Assembly (NCBI RefSeq): GCF_016909175.1
Contig: NZ_JAFBFI010000002.1
Span: 124,001-188,000, forward strand
DNA: 64,000 bases
Direction of reading: 5' to 3'
DNA from: Peribacillus deserti
GTDB taxonomy: Bacteria; Bacillota; Bacilli; Bacillales; DSM-1321
This document shows positions 43,089-51,846 of the stretch, piece by piece. The notes under the pieces are model-generated. The model saw only the letters and a list, made by a program, of their open reading frames with translations. It was not told the origin of the DNA and did no database searches. The position numbers and the translations under genes are program-made. The first letter of the stretch is position 1; every line of letters starts with the position of its first letter.

Positions 43089-43976
43089 ATGAAAGTGAAA
43101 AAAGCGGTGATACCTGTAGCTGGGCTTGGCACCCGTTTTTTGCCGGCTACAAAAGCTCAGCCAAAGGAAATGCTGCCGATCGTAGATAAACCAGCCGTAC
43201 AATATATCGTGGAAGAAGCGGTCCAATCCGGGATTGAAAGTATTATCTTCGTTACCGGGCGCAATAAGAAGTCCATAGAAGACCATTTTGATAAATCTGC
43301 GGAACTAGAACAGCTGCTTGAATCAAAAGAGAAATACGATATGCTCGAGCAAGTGAAGCAGATTTCTTCCCTCGCACATATTCATTATATCCGCCAGAAA
43401 GAGCCTCTTGGCTTAGGGCATGCCATTCTTTGTGCGCAAGCCTTTGTAGGAAATGAACCATTTGCAGTCCTTCTCGGCGACGATATTATGGTATCTGAAA
43501 CCCCGGCTTTGAAACAGCTGATTGAGGTTTTTGAAATGTGCGACAAGCAGATTATTGGAGTTCAGCAGGTTGAACCTTCAGAGGTATCTAAATACGGAAT
43601 CATACATCCTGGAAGTAAGAAAGATTCTATATATACAGTTGAAGATCTGATTGAAAAGCCCTCGATTACAGAAGCTCCTTCCAATGTAGCGGTAATGGGG
43701 CGGTATATTTTAAAGCCTTCTATTTTTCCAGTACTTGAACGAACCGGCAAAGGCGCTGGAAATGAAATTCAGCTGACAGATGCACTGCGAGCTGCAAAAA
43801 AAGAGGAACAGCTGTTAGCCAGGGAACTGATAGGCAAACGATTTGATATAGGTGATAAGCTTGGTTATATAAAAGCCATTACAGAGGTAGGGCTCAAAAG
43901 ACCCGAGCTCCGGCTGCAGCTTCTTTCATATTTCGAAAGACTGCTGATACAAGAGACATCAGCAGCCAGGAAATAA
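43089..43976 (+). CDS. gtaB: UTP-glucose-1-phosphate uridylyltransferase
   Basis: A 295-residue nucleotidyltransferase making UDP-glucose, the donor for glucolipid anchors of lipoteichoic acid and for wall teichoic acid glucosylation. The signature VAGLGTRFLPATKAQPKEM (about 11-29) carries the nucleotide-binding loop, followed by VDKPAVQYIVEEA, and LGDDI holds the metal Asp. AGGGAAG precedes the ATG. Length matches B. subtilis GtaB. Paralogues (YngB, YtdA) exist in Bacillus, so this could be one of those. Confidence 0.93.
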   Translation: MKVKKAVIPVAGLGTRFLPATKAQPKEMLPIVDKPAVQYIVEEAVQSGIESIIFVTGRNKKSIEDHFDKSAELEQLLESKEKYDMLEQVKQISSLAHIHYIRQKEPLGLGHAILCAQAFVGNEPFAVLLGDDIMVSETPALKQLIEVFEMCDKQIIGVQQVEPSEVSKYGIIHPGSKKDSIYTVEDLIEKPSITEAPSNVAVMGRYILKPSIFPVLERTGKGAGNEIQLTDALRAAKKEEQLLARELIGKRFDIGDKLGYIKAITEVGLKRPELRLQLLSYFERLLIQETSAARK

Positions 43977-43987
43977 GCTGAGGACAG

Positions 43988-44015
43988 AAAAAAAAGACGC
44001 AGCCGCGTCTTTTTC
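43988..44015. terminator. bidirectional terminator between gtaB and ypzG
   Basis: AAAAAGACGC and GCGTCTTTTT pair around AGCC. It serves gtaB on the plus strand and the ypzG gene on the minus strand. Confidence 0.9.
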
Positions 44016-44029
44016 CTACTTACAAGTCC

Positions 44030-44182
44030 TTACCAGCGGTGTGCCTTTGCGTTGCTTCTTAAGATAATGTTGGTCTTTGACATGGCAGTATGTCCATTAA
44101 CTTGAGATTTAGCACGTTTCGGTCTAGTCCAATTATGATGAAATAGCTTAGAATGCGGGTCCAGAGATTCCCTGTAACTCAT
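44030..44182 (-). CDS. ypzG: YpzG family small basic protein
   Basis: A 50-residue protein that starts MSYRESLDPHSKLFHHNWTR, with the family sequence RPKRAKSQVNGHT and ends NAKAHRW, typical of Bacillus YpzG. GAGGTGATTAG precedes its minus-strand ATG. It is very basic and His/Arg-rich, with no Cys and no membrane segment; the function is not known, and a spore-associated or nucleic-acid-associated role would be a guess. It is convergent with gtaB. Confidence 0.88.
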   Translation of the reverse strand: MSYRESLDPHSKLFHHNWTRPKRAKSQVNGHTAMSKTNIILRSNAKAHRW

Positions 44183-44218
44183 CTAATCACCTCATCTGGC
44201 AGGATTGGAAAAGCTGAT

Positions 44219-44243
44219 CTGATATTCGATAAGGGAATATCAG
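44219..44243. promoter_or_regulatory. perfect 9-bp palindrome between ypzG and the subtilisin gene
   Basis: CTGATATTC and GAATATCAG flank GATAAGG. It lies 37 bases upstream of the ypzG start and about 300 bases upstream of the protease gene, so it is a candidate operator for ypzG. The regulator is unknown. Confidence 0.35.
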
Positions 44244-44456
44244 TTTATATAATGTGTCTGTTTCATAAATTTAGCCTTATAAGACCGTGTGTAAATAATT
44301 CCAACTGGTCATGAATTGACAATGTTAGACATATTTTTTATCAATCTCAAACTTTGGGAGTAGTTATTCAAGGGATTTTGTAGAATTTATCCTTCTTCTG
44401 ATACTGTTTAGTTAGTTAGAAAATTGTTAATATTTAGCTAACAACAAGAATCCGCT

Positions 44457-44531
44457 CTAAATTTCTCCAGGCGGCTCTTACCGCCATATTTAGTCCGACC
44501 TTCAAACCTGCGTCTTGAAGGATCATTTTTT
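44457..44531 (+). promoter_or_regulatory. structured leader of the subtilisin operon with terminator-like hairpin
   Basis: CTAAAT (44457-44462) can pair with ATTTAG (44488-44493) and encloses GGCGG/CCGCC (44470-44485). A second hairpin, CCTTCAA/TTGAAGG (44499-44521), is followed by ATCATTTTTT, and the AGAGGAGG site of the protease gene comes right after. The last hairpin looks like an attenuator. The rest of the 366-base gap shows only the palindrome at 44219-44243. Confidence 0.45.
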
Positions 44532-44548
44532 CTAGAGGAGGAAATGCA

Positions 44549-45514
44549 ATGGAGCAAGTTGTCCGAGTTATTCCGTACAAATTTGTAGAGCATGTTGAAG
44601 AGGCTGTAGAGGTACCAAAAGGAATTGAACTGATCCAGGCTCCTAAAGTGTGGGAGCAGACTAAAGGGAAGGGAATGACCATAGCAGTATTAGATACAGG
44701 CTGCGACATTACCCACCCGGACTTAAAGGACAGAATTAAGGGTGGAAGAAACTTTACCAAAGATGACAGCGGAAATCAAAATATCTATCAGGATTATAAT
44801 GGCCATGGAACACATGTGGCAGGAACGATCGCAGCCTCGCTTAACCAAAAAGGAGTTATAGGAGCTGCCCCTGAAGCAGACCTGCTTATTATAAAAGTTT
44901 TAGATAAAAATGGCTCAGGACAGTACGAGTGGATCAAGAACGGAATTCTGTATGCGATTGAACAGAAAGCGGATGTTATTTCCATGTCTCTAGGAGGACC
45001 TTCGGATGATCCTGACTTGCACGAAGCTATCAAAAAGGCAGTGCAAAATCATATTCTGGTTGTCTGTGCTGCCGGCAATGAAGGCGATGGCGATGATAAG
45101 ACTGACGAACTTGGATATCCGGCCTGTTATAACGAAGTGATAAGTGTAGGGGCAATCAATCTTGAACGCAGATCCTCCCAATTTACAAATTCCAATAACG
45201 AAGTAGACCTGGTTGCACCGGGAGAAGATATTATTTCAACTTACTTGAATGGAAAGTATGCTAAGCTAAGCGGTACATCTATGGCTGCTCCTCATGTATC
45301 AGGAGCGCTTGCCCTCATTAAAGTTGTGGCTAATGAGAACTTCGGCAGAAATCTAACTGAACCGGAACTATATGCCCAGCTTATCAAGCGTACCATTCCT
45401 CTTGGTCATTCTGCCAAGCTGGAAGGAAATGGGCTGCTGTACTTAACCGCACTAGATCATTTAAAGGATATTTTTAAAGAGCAAGTCTCGATGCAGCCGG
45501 TTAGCTTTAGATGA
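44549..45514 (+). CDS. isp: intracellular serine protease (subtilisin, ISP type)
   Basis: A 321-residue cytosolic subtilase. The catalytic triad is D49 (AVLDTGCD), H86 (GHGTHVAGT) and S244 (GTSMAAPHVSG). There is no signal peptide. Instead the short N-terminal segment RVIPYK (6-11) matches the LIPY/F prosequence by which ISPs block their own active site until it is cut off. These calcium-dependent enzymes degrade cell protein in stationary phase. AGAGGAGG precedes the ATG. Its last four bases overlap the start of an endonuclease gene. Confidence 0.93.
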   Translation: MEQVVRVIPYKFVEHVEEAVEVPKGIELIQAPKVWEQTKGKGMTIAVLDTGCDITHPDLKDRIKGGRNFTKDDSGNQNIYQDYNGHGTHVAGTIAASLNQKGVIGAAPEADLLIIKVLDKNGSGQYEWIKNGILYAIEQKADVISMSLGGPSDDPDLHEAIKKAVQNHILVVCAAGNEGDGDDKTDELGYPACYNEVISVGAINLERRSSQFTNSNNEVDLVAPGEDIISTYLNGKYAKLSGTSMAAPHVSGALALIKVVANENFGRNLTEPELYAQLIKRTIPLGHSAKLEGNGLLYLTALDHLKDIFKEQVSMQPVSFR

Positions 45515-46338
45515 ACGGTGAAGAAATTGACCGCAACGGATGGATGGAAGCTAAAGCCAGTTTTTACGCCTTCCAGGAACGAGAATACTACGATGAATCC
45601 CAGGATGAGAAAATTAAAGAAGCTTATTATCAACAAATCACTTTTGAAGATAAAAAACTAGAGGACAATCTGCATGTACTGCTTGAAGGTACACATACAC
45701 AACAGTTAAACTATTCACCGCACCGCTATGTATACCCCTGGGTTGATCTCCACGAAAATGGGCAGCTAAAAAGCCTTTATTCTGGAGAAGAAATGGACCC
45801 TCTGCATGTGATTGAAGCAGACTTAAAGTTACTGGCTCAAATCCAATCAGGTGAGGCGTCTATTTTATCAGGGGAAATAAAGTTTAACTGTGAGCATGTG
45901 GTCCCACAGTCCTGGTTTGATAAGAAAGAGCCGATGAGGGGAGATCTGCATCATTTGTTTGCCTGTGAACCTTCCTGCAACTCGAGCCGGGGAAATTCTC
46001 CATATTACGATTTCCCTTCCTATTCACCTTCTGCTGCTAGGATTCGAACGGGATGCGGGATGGCCGAAGACGGAAAGTTCGAGCCCGAATATGGTAAAGG
46101 CGTTGCAGCCAGAGCTGTTTTATACTTTTATTTAAGATATAAAGGGACCGTTTCTATAGAACATTTGATGAATTTTGAAGTGCTGAAAAAATGGAACGCC
46201 GAATTTCCAGTCAGCCTCTATGAAAAACATAGAAATGCAGCAATATATGAACTCCAGGGAAATCGAAATCCGTTTATTGACTTTCCAGGTTTAGCCGAAA
46301 ATATAAATGTCTTCAATAAAATCGCAAAAACCCTCTGA
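45511..46338 (+). CDS. endonuclease I family nuclease without signal peptide
   Basis: 275 residues of the endonuclease I (EndA/Bsn-like) family, beta-beta-alpha-metal nucleases. The active-site motif is EHVVPQSWF (about 130-138), followed by GDLHHLFACEPSCNSSRGN, which holds further metal and substrate residues. Most family members are secreted, but this one begins MNGEEIDRNGW with no signal peptide, so it should stay in the cytosol or leave only on lysis. The ATG overlaps the subtilisin stop (ATGA). The pair suggests joint breakdown of protein and nucleic acid, for instance during mother-cell or stationary-phase lysis. That role is inferred. Confidence 0.85.
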   Translation: MNGEEIDRNGWMEAKASFYAFQEREYYDESQDEKIKEAYYQQITFEDKKLEDNLHVLLEGTHTQQLNYSPHRYVYPWVDLHENGQLKSLYSGEEMDPLHVIEADLKLLAQIQSGEASILSGEIKFNCEHVVPQSWFDKKEPMRGDLHHLFACEPSCNSSRGNSPYYDFPSYSPSAARIRTGCGMAEDGKFEPEYGKGVAARAVLYFYLRYKGTVSIEHLMNFEVLKKWNAEFPVSLYEKHRNAAIYELQGNRNPFIDFPGLAENINVFNKIAKTL

Positions 46339-46366
46339 CAGCTGTCTTCCAGAGGGTTTTTTTTTT
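46326..46366. terminator. terminator after the endonuclease gene
   Basis: AAAAACCCTCTG and CAGAGGGTTTTT pair around ACAGCTGTCTTC, followed by a T-run; the A-run on the left makes it usable from the minus strand too. Confidence 0.9.
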
Positions 46367-46383
46367 GACTATGTTAAATTTTA

Positions 46384-46899
46384 TTAAGACCAGGGCTTAT
46401 CCACTTTGATAAAATCTGCAAGGTCCTTACTGTTGATCCGTCTCATTTTACGGATTTTAGCACGCTCATCACCGGTCTCGTGCAGCTTCTTTTCTTCTTC
46501 TGTCTGCGGTATCACAGCCGGAACAGAGCACGGCGCGCCATTTTCATCTAGAGCAACAAAGGTTAAAAATGCTGTAGCAGCAATTCGTCTATAACCTGTT
46601 CTAAGATCCTCAGCGATCGCCTTGACAAACACTTCCATTGACGTTCGGCCTGTATAAGAAACATAAGCTTCCAGACAAAGTGAATCATCCGGATAAACCG
46701 GCCCCAAAAAGTCTACAGAATCTGTAGAAGCCGTTACCACTTCACGCCGGGAATGTCTTCTCGATGCAATGGCAGCTACTGCATCCATCTTCTTCATTAA
46801 GACTCCGCCAAAAAGAGTATTATGATTATTTGTATCATTGGGAAGAACAAGATCCGTGTGAACTACTTTAGATGCCGAACAAAATAACTCTTTTATCAT
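46384..46899 (-). CDS. ykhA: acyl-CoA thioesterase, hotdog fold (YkhA-like)
   Basis: A 171-residue single-hotdog thioesterase of the BFIT/YciA/YkhA group, which hydrolyses acyl-CoA to free acid and CoA. The signature N-T-L-F-G-G-V-L-M-K-K-M-D-A is present near residues 27-40 with the catalytic Asp. The C-terminal 40 residues are charged and probably disordered. It is convergent with the endonuclease gene. Confidence 0.9.
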   Translation of the reverse strand: MIKELFCSASKVVHTDLVLPNDTNNHNTLFGGVLMKKMDAVAAIASRRHSRREVVTASTDSVDFLGPVYPDDSLCLEAYVSYTGRTSMEVFVKAIAEDLRTGYRRIAATAFLTFVALDENGAPCSVPAVIPQTEEEKKLHETGDERAKIRKMRRINSKDLADFIKVDKPWS

Positions 46900-47204
46900 G
46901 GCTTCATCTCCTATAACCTATTCTTTCTTATTATTATACCTCTAACCTGAGTCAAAATTGAATTTTAAAAATCAATTCAAGACTACCAGAAGATTGGCAG
47001 AAAAACTAGTGGAAATAAGGCTGAGGATTTTATTCTAGTGGTTGTACGAAAATATAATAGCAGGGGAGGAAGGGTAGACTCTATCTTCAATCATTCATAT
47101 CTCTAAAAAATCAAAGGGAAATTACTCTTGATGCTATAAAATAGCAAAATAAGGGTATGTTACAAGAGTATTCATCTATTAGGCAGACGAAAGGGAGGAT
47201 AACC
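46900..47204. other. divergent intergenic region
   Basis: 305 A+T-rich bases between the thioesterase gene (minus) and the acidic small gene (plus). It holds an inverted repeat TTGAATT/AATTCAA at 46958-46980 and a small hairpin GCTAT/ATAGC near 47133. No clear promoter could be picked. Confidence 0.35.
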
Positions 47205-47609
47205 ATGAATTCTTTTGTAGTCAGTTTTCATCAAGAAGATAATGTAGATACTATGCAGGTTCAAAAACTAAATGATACGGAATTTGATCAAGCTACAGAG
47301 GGCGGTGCCAGGCATCTATTTGATTTAGATACTAATATTGGCTATTTTGTCTTTATGGATGCAGAAGATATCGACGGTGATGTATCACACCTAATGATTC
47401 AGTTTGAAGGGGACAATGAATCACCGAGTGCATATTACTCCTTCTCATTACCAGATTTTTATGAGTTCATGGCCTTATTTTTAAGCGGACAGGAACCTGA
47501 AGATGAGGAAGAGGGCGGGGACGAAGATGATCAAGAGTATGGTCCAATGCAGCATTTGGGACACCTTTTACATCACATCGTTGAAGAAGGAAATTCTTTA
47601 AAGCCGTAA
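47205..47609 (+). CDS. hypothetical acidic protein
   Basis: A 134-residue soluble protein with beta-strand-rich N-terminus (MNSFVVSFHQEDN) and a strongly acidic linker (about 97-115, runs of Asp, Glu and Gly) before a His-containing tail (QHLGHLLHHIVEE). I do not recognise it. In overall style, a folded part plus an Asp/Glu linker, it recalls the 246-residue acidic protein at 36456, but they do not look homologous. AGGGAGGATAACC fits ATG 47205; the open frame to 47157 has no site. Confidence 0.7.
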   Translation: MNSFVVSFHQEDNVDTMQVQKLNDTEFDQATEGGARHLFDLDTNIGYFVFMDAEDIDGDVSHLMIQFEGDNESPSAYYSFSLPDFYEFMALFLSGQEPEDEEEGGDEDDQEYGPMQHLGHLLHHIVEEGNSLKP

Positions 47610-47655
47610 TAGCGGTCTTATTAAGGATTTTATGTTTATAAAAAAATTTTACAGT

Positions 47656-47680
47656 GGCCCTATTTAGGGTCCTTTTTATT
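47656..47680 (+). terminator. weak terminator
   Basis: GGCCCT pairs with AGGGTCC with one mismatch, followed by TTTTTATT. It may end the acidic protein gene. Confidence 0.5.
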
Positions 47681-47785
47681 GGTTTCAAGTAAAAGATTTA
47701 AAGAGCAAATAGTTAAGAAAATGCTTGGTAGTTTGAGGATTTTATATCCGGCGGCCAAGATGGTTCAATATAATTAATTTTTATA

Positions 47786-47894
47786 AAATCCCCATAAATA
47801 TTAAAATACCTCCGTAAATTTCTAAAACCCCCATATATTTCGATTTACCCCTCCAAAAATTGAATTTTCCCCGTAAATTCGTAAAATCCCAATA
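47786..47894. repeat. six phased copies of AAAATCCCCGTAAAT-like motif
   Basis: C-runs followed by (A/G)TAAAT recur at about 47790, 47810, 47829, 47849, 47869 and 47888, each 19-21 bp apart on A+T-rich background, all in the same orientation. It is in the 737-base gap before clpE, about 320 bases upstream of the clpE promoter. No gene is present in the gap. It is either a relic transposon end of the IS21 type or a binding array. Confidence 0.6.
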
Positions 47895-48216
47895 AAGTGC
47901 AGGATGACATCTATTTAATAACCAGATGTACAACAAAATATAGAATATGGAAACTAACAAACAGAGCTGCTAGACGATATTTTTACTTTAAACACTCCTA
48001 TTTTTATTAAATTTATACAAAACCTAAACTAAGTGAGAAAGATCTTGTTCTATATTTCTTTTATTTGATAAGCTCCACAAAGTTCTTTATAGGTAATCAC
48101 TGGTTCACGGTTATATCTAGAGTGGATTAAATCATTTCTATTTGGGTAAATATGAACACAAACAGTTTATAATGACTTACGTTATCTTTGATTCAAAATA
48201 AATTTATACATAACAC

Positions 48217-48272
48217 TTGAAAGTCAAAGAAGGTCAATGTATAATAAAAACAGATAGTCAAATATAGTCAAA
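48217..48272 (+). promoter_or_regulatory. clpE promoter with two CtsR operators
   Basis: TTGAAA (48217-48222) and TATAAT (48240-48245) are 17 bp apart, a near-consensus sigma-A promoter. The CtsR heptad pair AGTCAAA-GAA-GGTCAAT (48222-48238) fills the spacer, and a second pair AGTCAAA-TAT-AGTCAAA (48256-48272) covers the start site. CtsR would block the promoter until heat or protein stress. Confidence 0.92.
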
Positions 48273-48346
48273 GTCAGAAAGACCTTTCCACAGACCTAAA
48301 AACTAATAAAATACTAAATATAAAAAATTACTAGGAGGAGACACAT

Positions 48347-50500
48347 ATGCATTGTGAAAAGTGTCATACAAACCAAGCAGATTTTCAGTTTCGTGTTAAT
48401 TTCAATGGCAGACAGCAGGACTTCCATTTGTGCTCCGCTTGTTTTAAAGAAGAACGAAATAAATTAGGAGCTGCAATGGGCGGTTCTAATTTTAGCAGCA
48501 TGGGGAATTTTGATTTTGATGATTTCTTTAAATCATTTGGCCAAACGCCTCATGCTTCTAATTATTCAGATCATACTCATGGAGAACCAAAAACTCAACA
48601 GCGCGGGGGCGGAGGCCTTCTTGATAAATATGGACGTAATCTTACCCAGCTTGCAGACGCAGGTCTTATAGATCCAGTGATCGGCCGCGAAGATGAGGTA
48701 AACAGGGTTATAGAAATTCTGAATAGACGCAACAAAAATAATCCTGTTCTAATCGGTGAGCCTGGGGTAGGTAAAACAGCCATAGCTGAAGGATTTGCAC
48801 TTAAAATCTCTGAAGGCAAAGTGCCAATGAAGCTTCGTTCTAAAGAGGTATATATGCTGGACGTTGCTTCTCTTGTTACTAACACAGGAATTCGCGGTCA
48901 ATTTGAAGAAAGAATGAAACAATTAATATCTGAATTGCAGGAAAGAAAAAATGTCATTTTATTCATAGATGAAATTCACCAGATTGTTGGCGCAGGTTCT
49001 GCTGAAGGATCTATGGACGCTGGAAATATCCTTAAACCGGCCCTTGCACGAGGTGAGCTTCAATTAGTAGGAGCAACAACGCTTTCCGAGTACCGGAAAA
49101 TTGAAAAAGATGCAGCCCTGGAACGCCGCTTCCAGCCAGTACAGGTTGATGAGCCCACACCAGCGGAAGCTCTTCAAATTTTAGAAGGCTTAAAAGAGCG
49201 TTATGAATCCTACCATCAAGTATCTTATAGTAACCAGGCTTTGACTGCAGCAGTAGAGCTTTCTCACCGTTATATTCAGGACCGTTTCCTCCCAGATAAA
49301 GCAATTGATTTAGTTGATGAAGCAGGATCTAAACTGAACTTAACGATTGATGGCGGGCAGGAGGTAGATATTAAAGAACGCCTTGCTCAAATCCACAATG
49401 ACAAAGAGAAAGCTCTTAAAGAAGAAGCTTATGAGACTGCTGCTAAATTAAGAGATGAAGAAGAAGAGCTTGAGAACATGCTGAAAAATGGCGGTGCAGC
49501 AAGCAAGCTTGAGGTTACTGTTGAGCATATTCAAGCATTAATCGAACAAAAGACCGGAATTCCAGTAGGCAAGCTTCAGGAAGACGAGCAAGTAAGAATG
49601 AACCGTCTGCAGGAAGAACTCTCCAAGAAGGTAATTGGCCAGGAGGAAGCTGTTAAGAAGGTTGCGAAGGCAATCCGCCGCAGCCGCGCAGGTCTTAAGT
49701 CCAAAACCCGCCCAATCGGTTCTTTCTTGTTTGTGGGTCCGACCGGTGTAGGTAAAACCGAGCTTACTAAAACACTGGCTGAGGAACTATTTGGTTCTAA
49801 TGATTCTATGATTCGTCTCGATATGAGTGAATACATGGAGAAACACAGTGTTTCTAAATTAATCGGTTCCCCGCCTGGATATGTAGGCCATGAGGAAGCT
49901 GGACAGCTGACAGAAAAAGTCCGCCGCAAGCCTTACAGCATTATCCTTCTGGACGAAATTGAAAAAGCACATCCAGATGTTATGCATATGTTCCTTCAAA
50001 TCTTAGAGGACGGCCGTCTAACAGACAGCCAAGGGCGCACTGTTAACTTTAAGGATACAGTAATTATCATGACAAGTAACGCAGGAGTGGGAGAGAAAAG
50101 AAAAGTTATGGGCTTTGGTGCTGCTAACTCCGCTTTAGAGCAGGCATCCATTCTGCAGGCTTTAGGCAGCTACTTTAAACCGGAATTCCTTAATCGTTTC
50201 GACAGTATTATTGAATTCTCTGAATTAAATAAAGAAGATATTCTTAAAATTGTAGATATTATGCTTAATGAGCTTTATCAAACAATTGCGGAACAAGACT
50301 TTACTCTAGAAGTAACAGTTGCTGCTAAGGAGAAATTAGCTGAACTTGGCTACCATCCAGCCTTTGGGGCTCGACCGCTGCGTCGTGTTATTCAAGAGCA
50401 GCTTGAAGATGGCATCGCAGACTTTATCTTTGAAAAGCCTGAAGTGAAGAATCTTAAAGCAGTTGTTGAAGAGGGTAAACTAGTAGTAAAGGAAGCTTAA
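48347..50500 (+). CDS. clpE: ATP-dependent Clp protease ATP-binding subunit ClpE
   Basis: A 717-residue Hsp100 ATPase that unfolds substrates for ClpP. The N-terminal zinc finger has C3-E-K-C6 and a second CxxC near 28-31, the mark of ClpE. Two AAA+ modules follow, with Walker A motifs GEPGVGKTA (about 142-150) and GPTGVGKTE (about 464-472), separated by a UVR-type coiled coil (about 345-380). The hexamer-ClpP contact loop is in the second module. In Bacillus it is among the most tightly CtsR-repressed heat-shock genes, which fits the two operators upstream. AGGAGG lies before the ATG. Confidence 0.96.
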   Translation: MHCEKCHTNQADFQFRVNFNGRQQDFHLCSACFKEERNKLGAAMGGSNFSSMGNFDFDDFFKSFGQTPHASNYSDHTHGEPKTQQRGGGGLLDKYGRNLTQLADAGLIDPVIGREDEVNRVIEILNRRNKNNPVLIGEPGVGKTAIAEGFALKISEGKVPMKLRSKEVYMLDVASLVTNTGIRGQFEERMKQLISELQERKNVILFIDEIHQIVGAGSAEGSMDAGNILKPALARGELQLVGATTLSEYRKIEKDAALERRFQPVQVDEPTPAEALQILEGLKERYESYHQVSYSNQALTAAVELSHRYIQDRFLPDKAIDLVDEAGSKLNLTIDGGQEVDIKERLAQIHNDKEKALKEEAYETAAKLRDEEEELENMLKNGGAASKLEVTVEHIQALIEQKTGIPVGKLQEDEQVRMNRLQEELSKKVIGQEEAVKKVAKAIRRSRAGLKSKTRPIGSFLFVGPTGVGKTELTKTLAEELFGSNDSMIRLDMSEYMEKHSVSKLIGSPPGYVGHEEAGQLTEKVRRKPYSIILLDEIEKAHPDVMHMFLQILEDGRLTDSQGRTVNFKDTVIIMTSNAGVGEKRKVMGFGAANSALEQASILQALGSYFKPEFLNRFDSIIEFSELNKEDILKIVDIMLNELYQTIAEQDFTLEVTVAAKEKLAELGYHPAFGARPLRRVIQEQLEDGIADFIFEKPEVKNLKAVVEEGKLVVKEA

Positions 50501-50506
50501 TAATAG

Positions 50507-50547
50507 AAAAAGCCTTAATAACAGTCTGCTGTTATTAAGGCTTTTTT
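50507..50547. terminator. bidirectional terminator after clpE
   Basis: AAAAAGCCTTAATAACAG pairs with CTGTTATTAAGGCTTTTT around TCTG, an 18-bp perfect stem with A and T tails. Confidence 0.95.
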
Positions 50548-50548
50548 G

Positions 50549-51820
50549 TCACATGGTTATAGGAGCTTTTTCAATTGTGATCGGGTGAAGAGCTTTAGTT
50601 TGATTGATAAAAATAAAAGCATCATATCGATCTGACATAATGGAAGGTACATAATTGCCGAAACGCTCATATTCAGGCTTATAGACGACCCCGATGGCTC
50701 TATGCCCGATTTTTTCTTTGAATAGATGCCTGTTATCCTCATTAAAGAACAGCATTTTATCATACCCGCCTGCTTGGTGCATGGCATCTTCCCAGCTGCC
50801 TCTCATGGCAGAGGGAACTTTTTTCACATCGTAATTGACTCCCCACTCATCGGCTGCAATGACGGTACCACTGTGAGTTCCAAAACCAACAACATATACA
50901 TGACCTGGAGGATTTTGCTCCCGGATTATTTGGCCTACATTAATCATGCCGGCATCTTTCATATCTGTCGCACTGGCATCGCCCACATGAGTATTATGCT
51001 CCCAAACAATGGCTTTTCCCGCAGAACCGTAAAAATCCATTATTTCATTTAAGGCATCCACCATATGCATATCGCGGATATTCCAAGAACGCTCATCATG
51101 AACGACCATTGTGCGGTAGTAATTCTCGGCATTATAGACAGCCATCGCGTTAACTTGCAGATTTAGATTCAGCTCCTCGTGATGAGGATACACTTCCTTT
51201 TTCCTCTGGATTGTTGTCAGGAGCTTTGCGACTTCATCAATACAGCCTTCATTATAGATCCCGGCTGAAACGGCATATTCTTCGTTTTGGCGGTTAAAAG
51301 GCTCAAAACAGGTGAATGCCTGTTTAGCTGCTTCAAGGTCGGGTGAATCAATTTCTTTTAAATAACGGATTACTTCATCCATGGACTCCCATAGACTGTA
51401 GACATCAATCCCATAAAAACCAGCCTTCACCTGTGACTGCCTGGATTCATTATATTCTTTCATCCACTCAATAAGGTCTATAATTTCTTCATTAGCCCAC
51501 ATCCAAGTGGGCCATCGGTCGAAGCTTTTAAGCACAGCACGAGCGGACCTGGAGTCCTTGTCATACCCTTTAACATAGCGGTTGATTGCCTGGCATGCCG
51601 GCCAATCCCCTTCAACAGCTACAAAGGTAAATCCTTTGTCTTTGATAAGCTTCTTCGTTATTTCGGCACGTGTTGTATAAAATTCAGAAGTACCGTGTGA
51701 AGCCTCTCCCAGTAATACAAACCTTGGGTCACCCATTTGTTGGATAAGTTTGTCTAAATCGGCAGATCCAGTCAGGGGAACTGAATGGTCCTTAATTGCT
51801 TGAATAAGGTTTCTCTCCAT
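50549..51820 (-). CDS. erythromycin esterase family protein
   Basis: About 423 residues of the Ere/succinoglycan-biosynthesis-related family. The conserved LLGEASHGTSEFYTTR motif near residues 38-53 carries the Glu and His of the catalytic centre, with further motifs FVAVEGDW and WEHNTHVGD. True macrolide esterases are a minority; many Bacillus members are not linked to resistance, so a resistance role is not claimed. The frame opens at 51847, but ATG 51820 follows CAGGAGGC and lies 26 bases after the upstream stop. It is co-oriented with the 125-residue gene upstream. Confidence 0.85.
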   Translation of the reverse strand: MERNLIQAIKDHSVPLTGSADLDKLIQQMGDPRFVLLGEASHGTSEFYTTRAEITKKLIKDKGFTFVAVEGDWPACQAINRYVKGYDKDSRSARAVLKSFDRWPTWMWANEEIIDLIEWMKEYNESRQSQVKAGFYGIDVYSLWESMDEVIRYLKEIDSPDLEAAKQAFTCFEPFNRQNEEYAVSAGIYNEGCIDEVAKLLTTIQRKKEVYPHHEELNLNLQVNAMAVYNAENYYRTMVVHDERSWNIRDMHMVDALNEIMDFYGSAGKAIVWEHNTHVGDASATDMKDAGMINVGQIIREQNPPGHVYVVGFGTHSGTVIAADEWGVNYDVKKVPSAMRGSWEDAMHQAGGYDKMLFFNEDNRHLFKEKIGHRAIGVVYKPEYERFGNYVPSIMSDRYDAFIFINQTKALHPITIEKAPITM

Positions 51821-51846
51821 ATCGTAAAGCCTCCTGTTTGTTGCCA

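Noticed and set aside
50549-51820. Macrolide resistance gene
   Set aside because: The erythromycin esterase family is broad and this gene has no mobile or resistance context, so only family membership is claimed.
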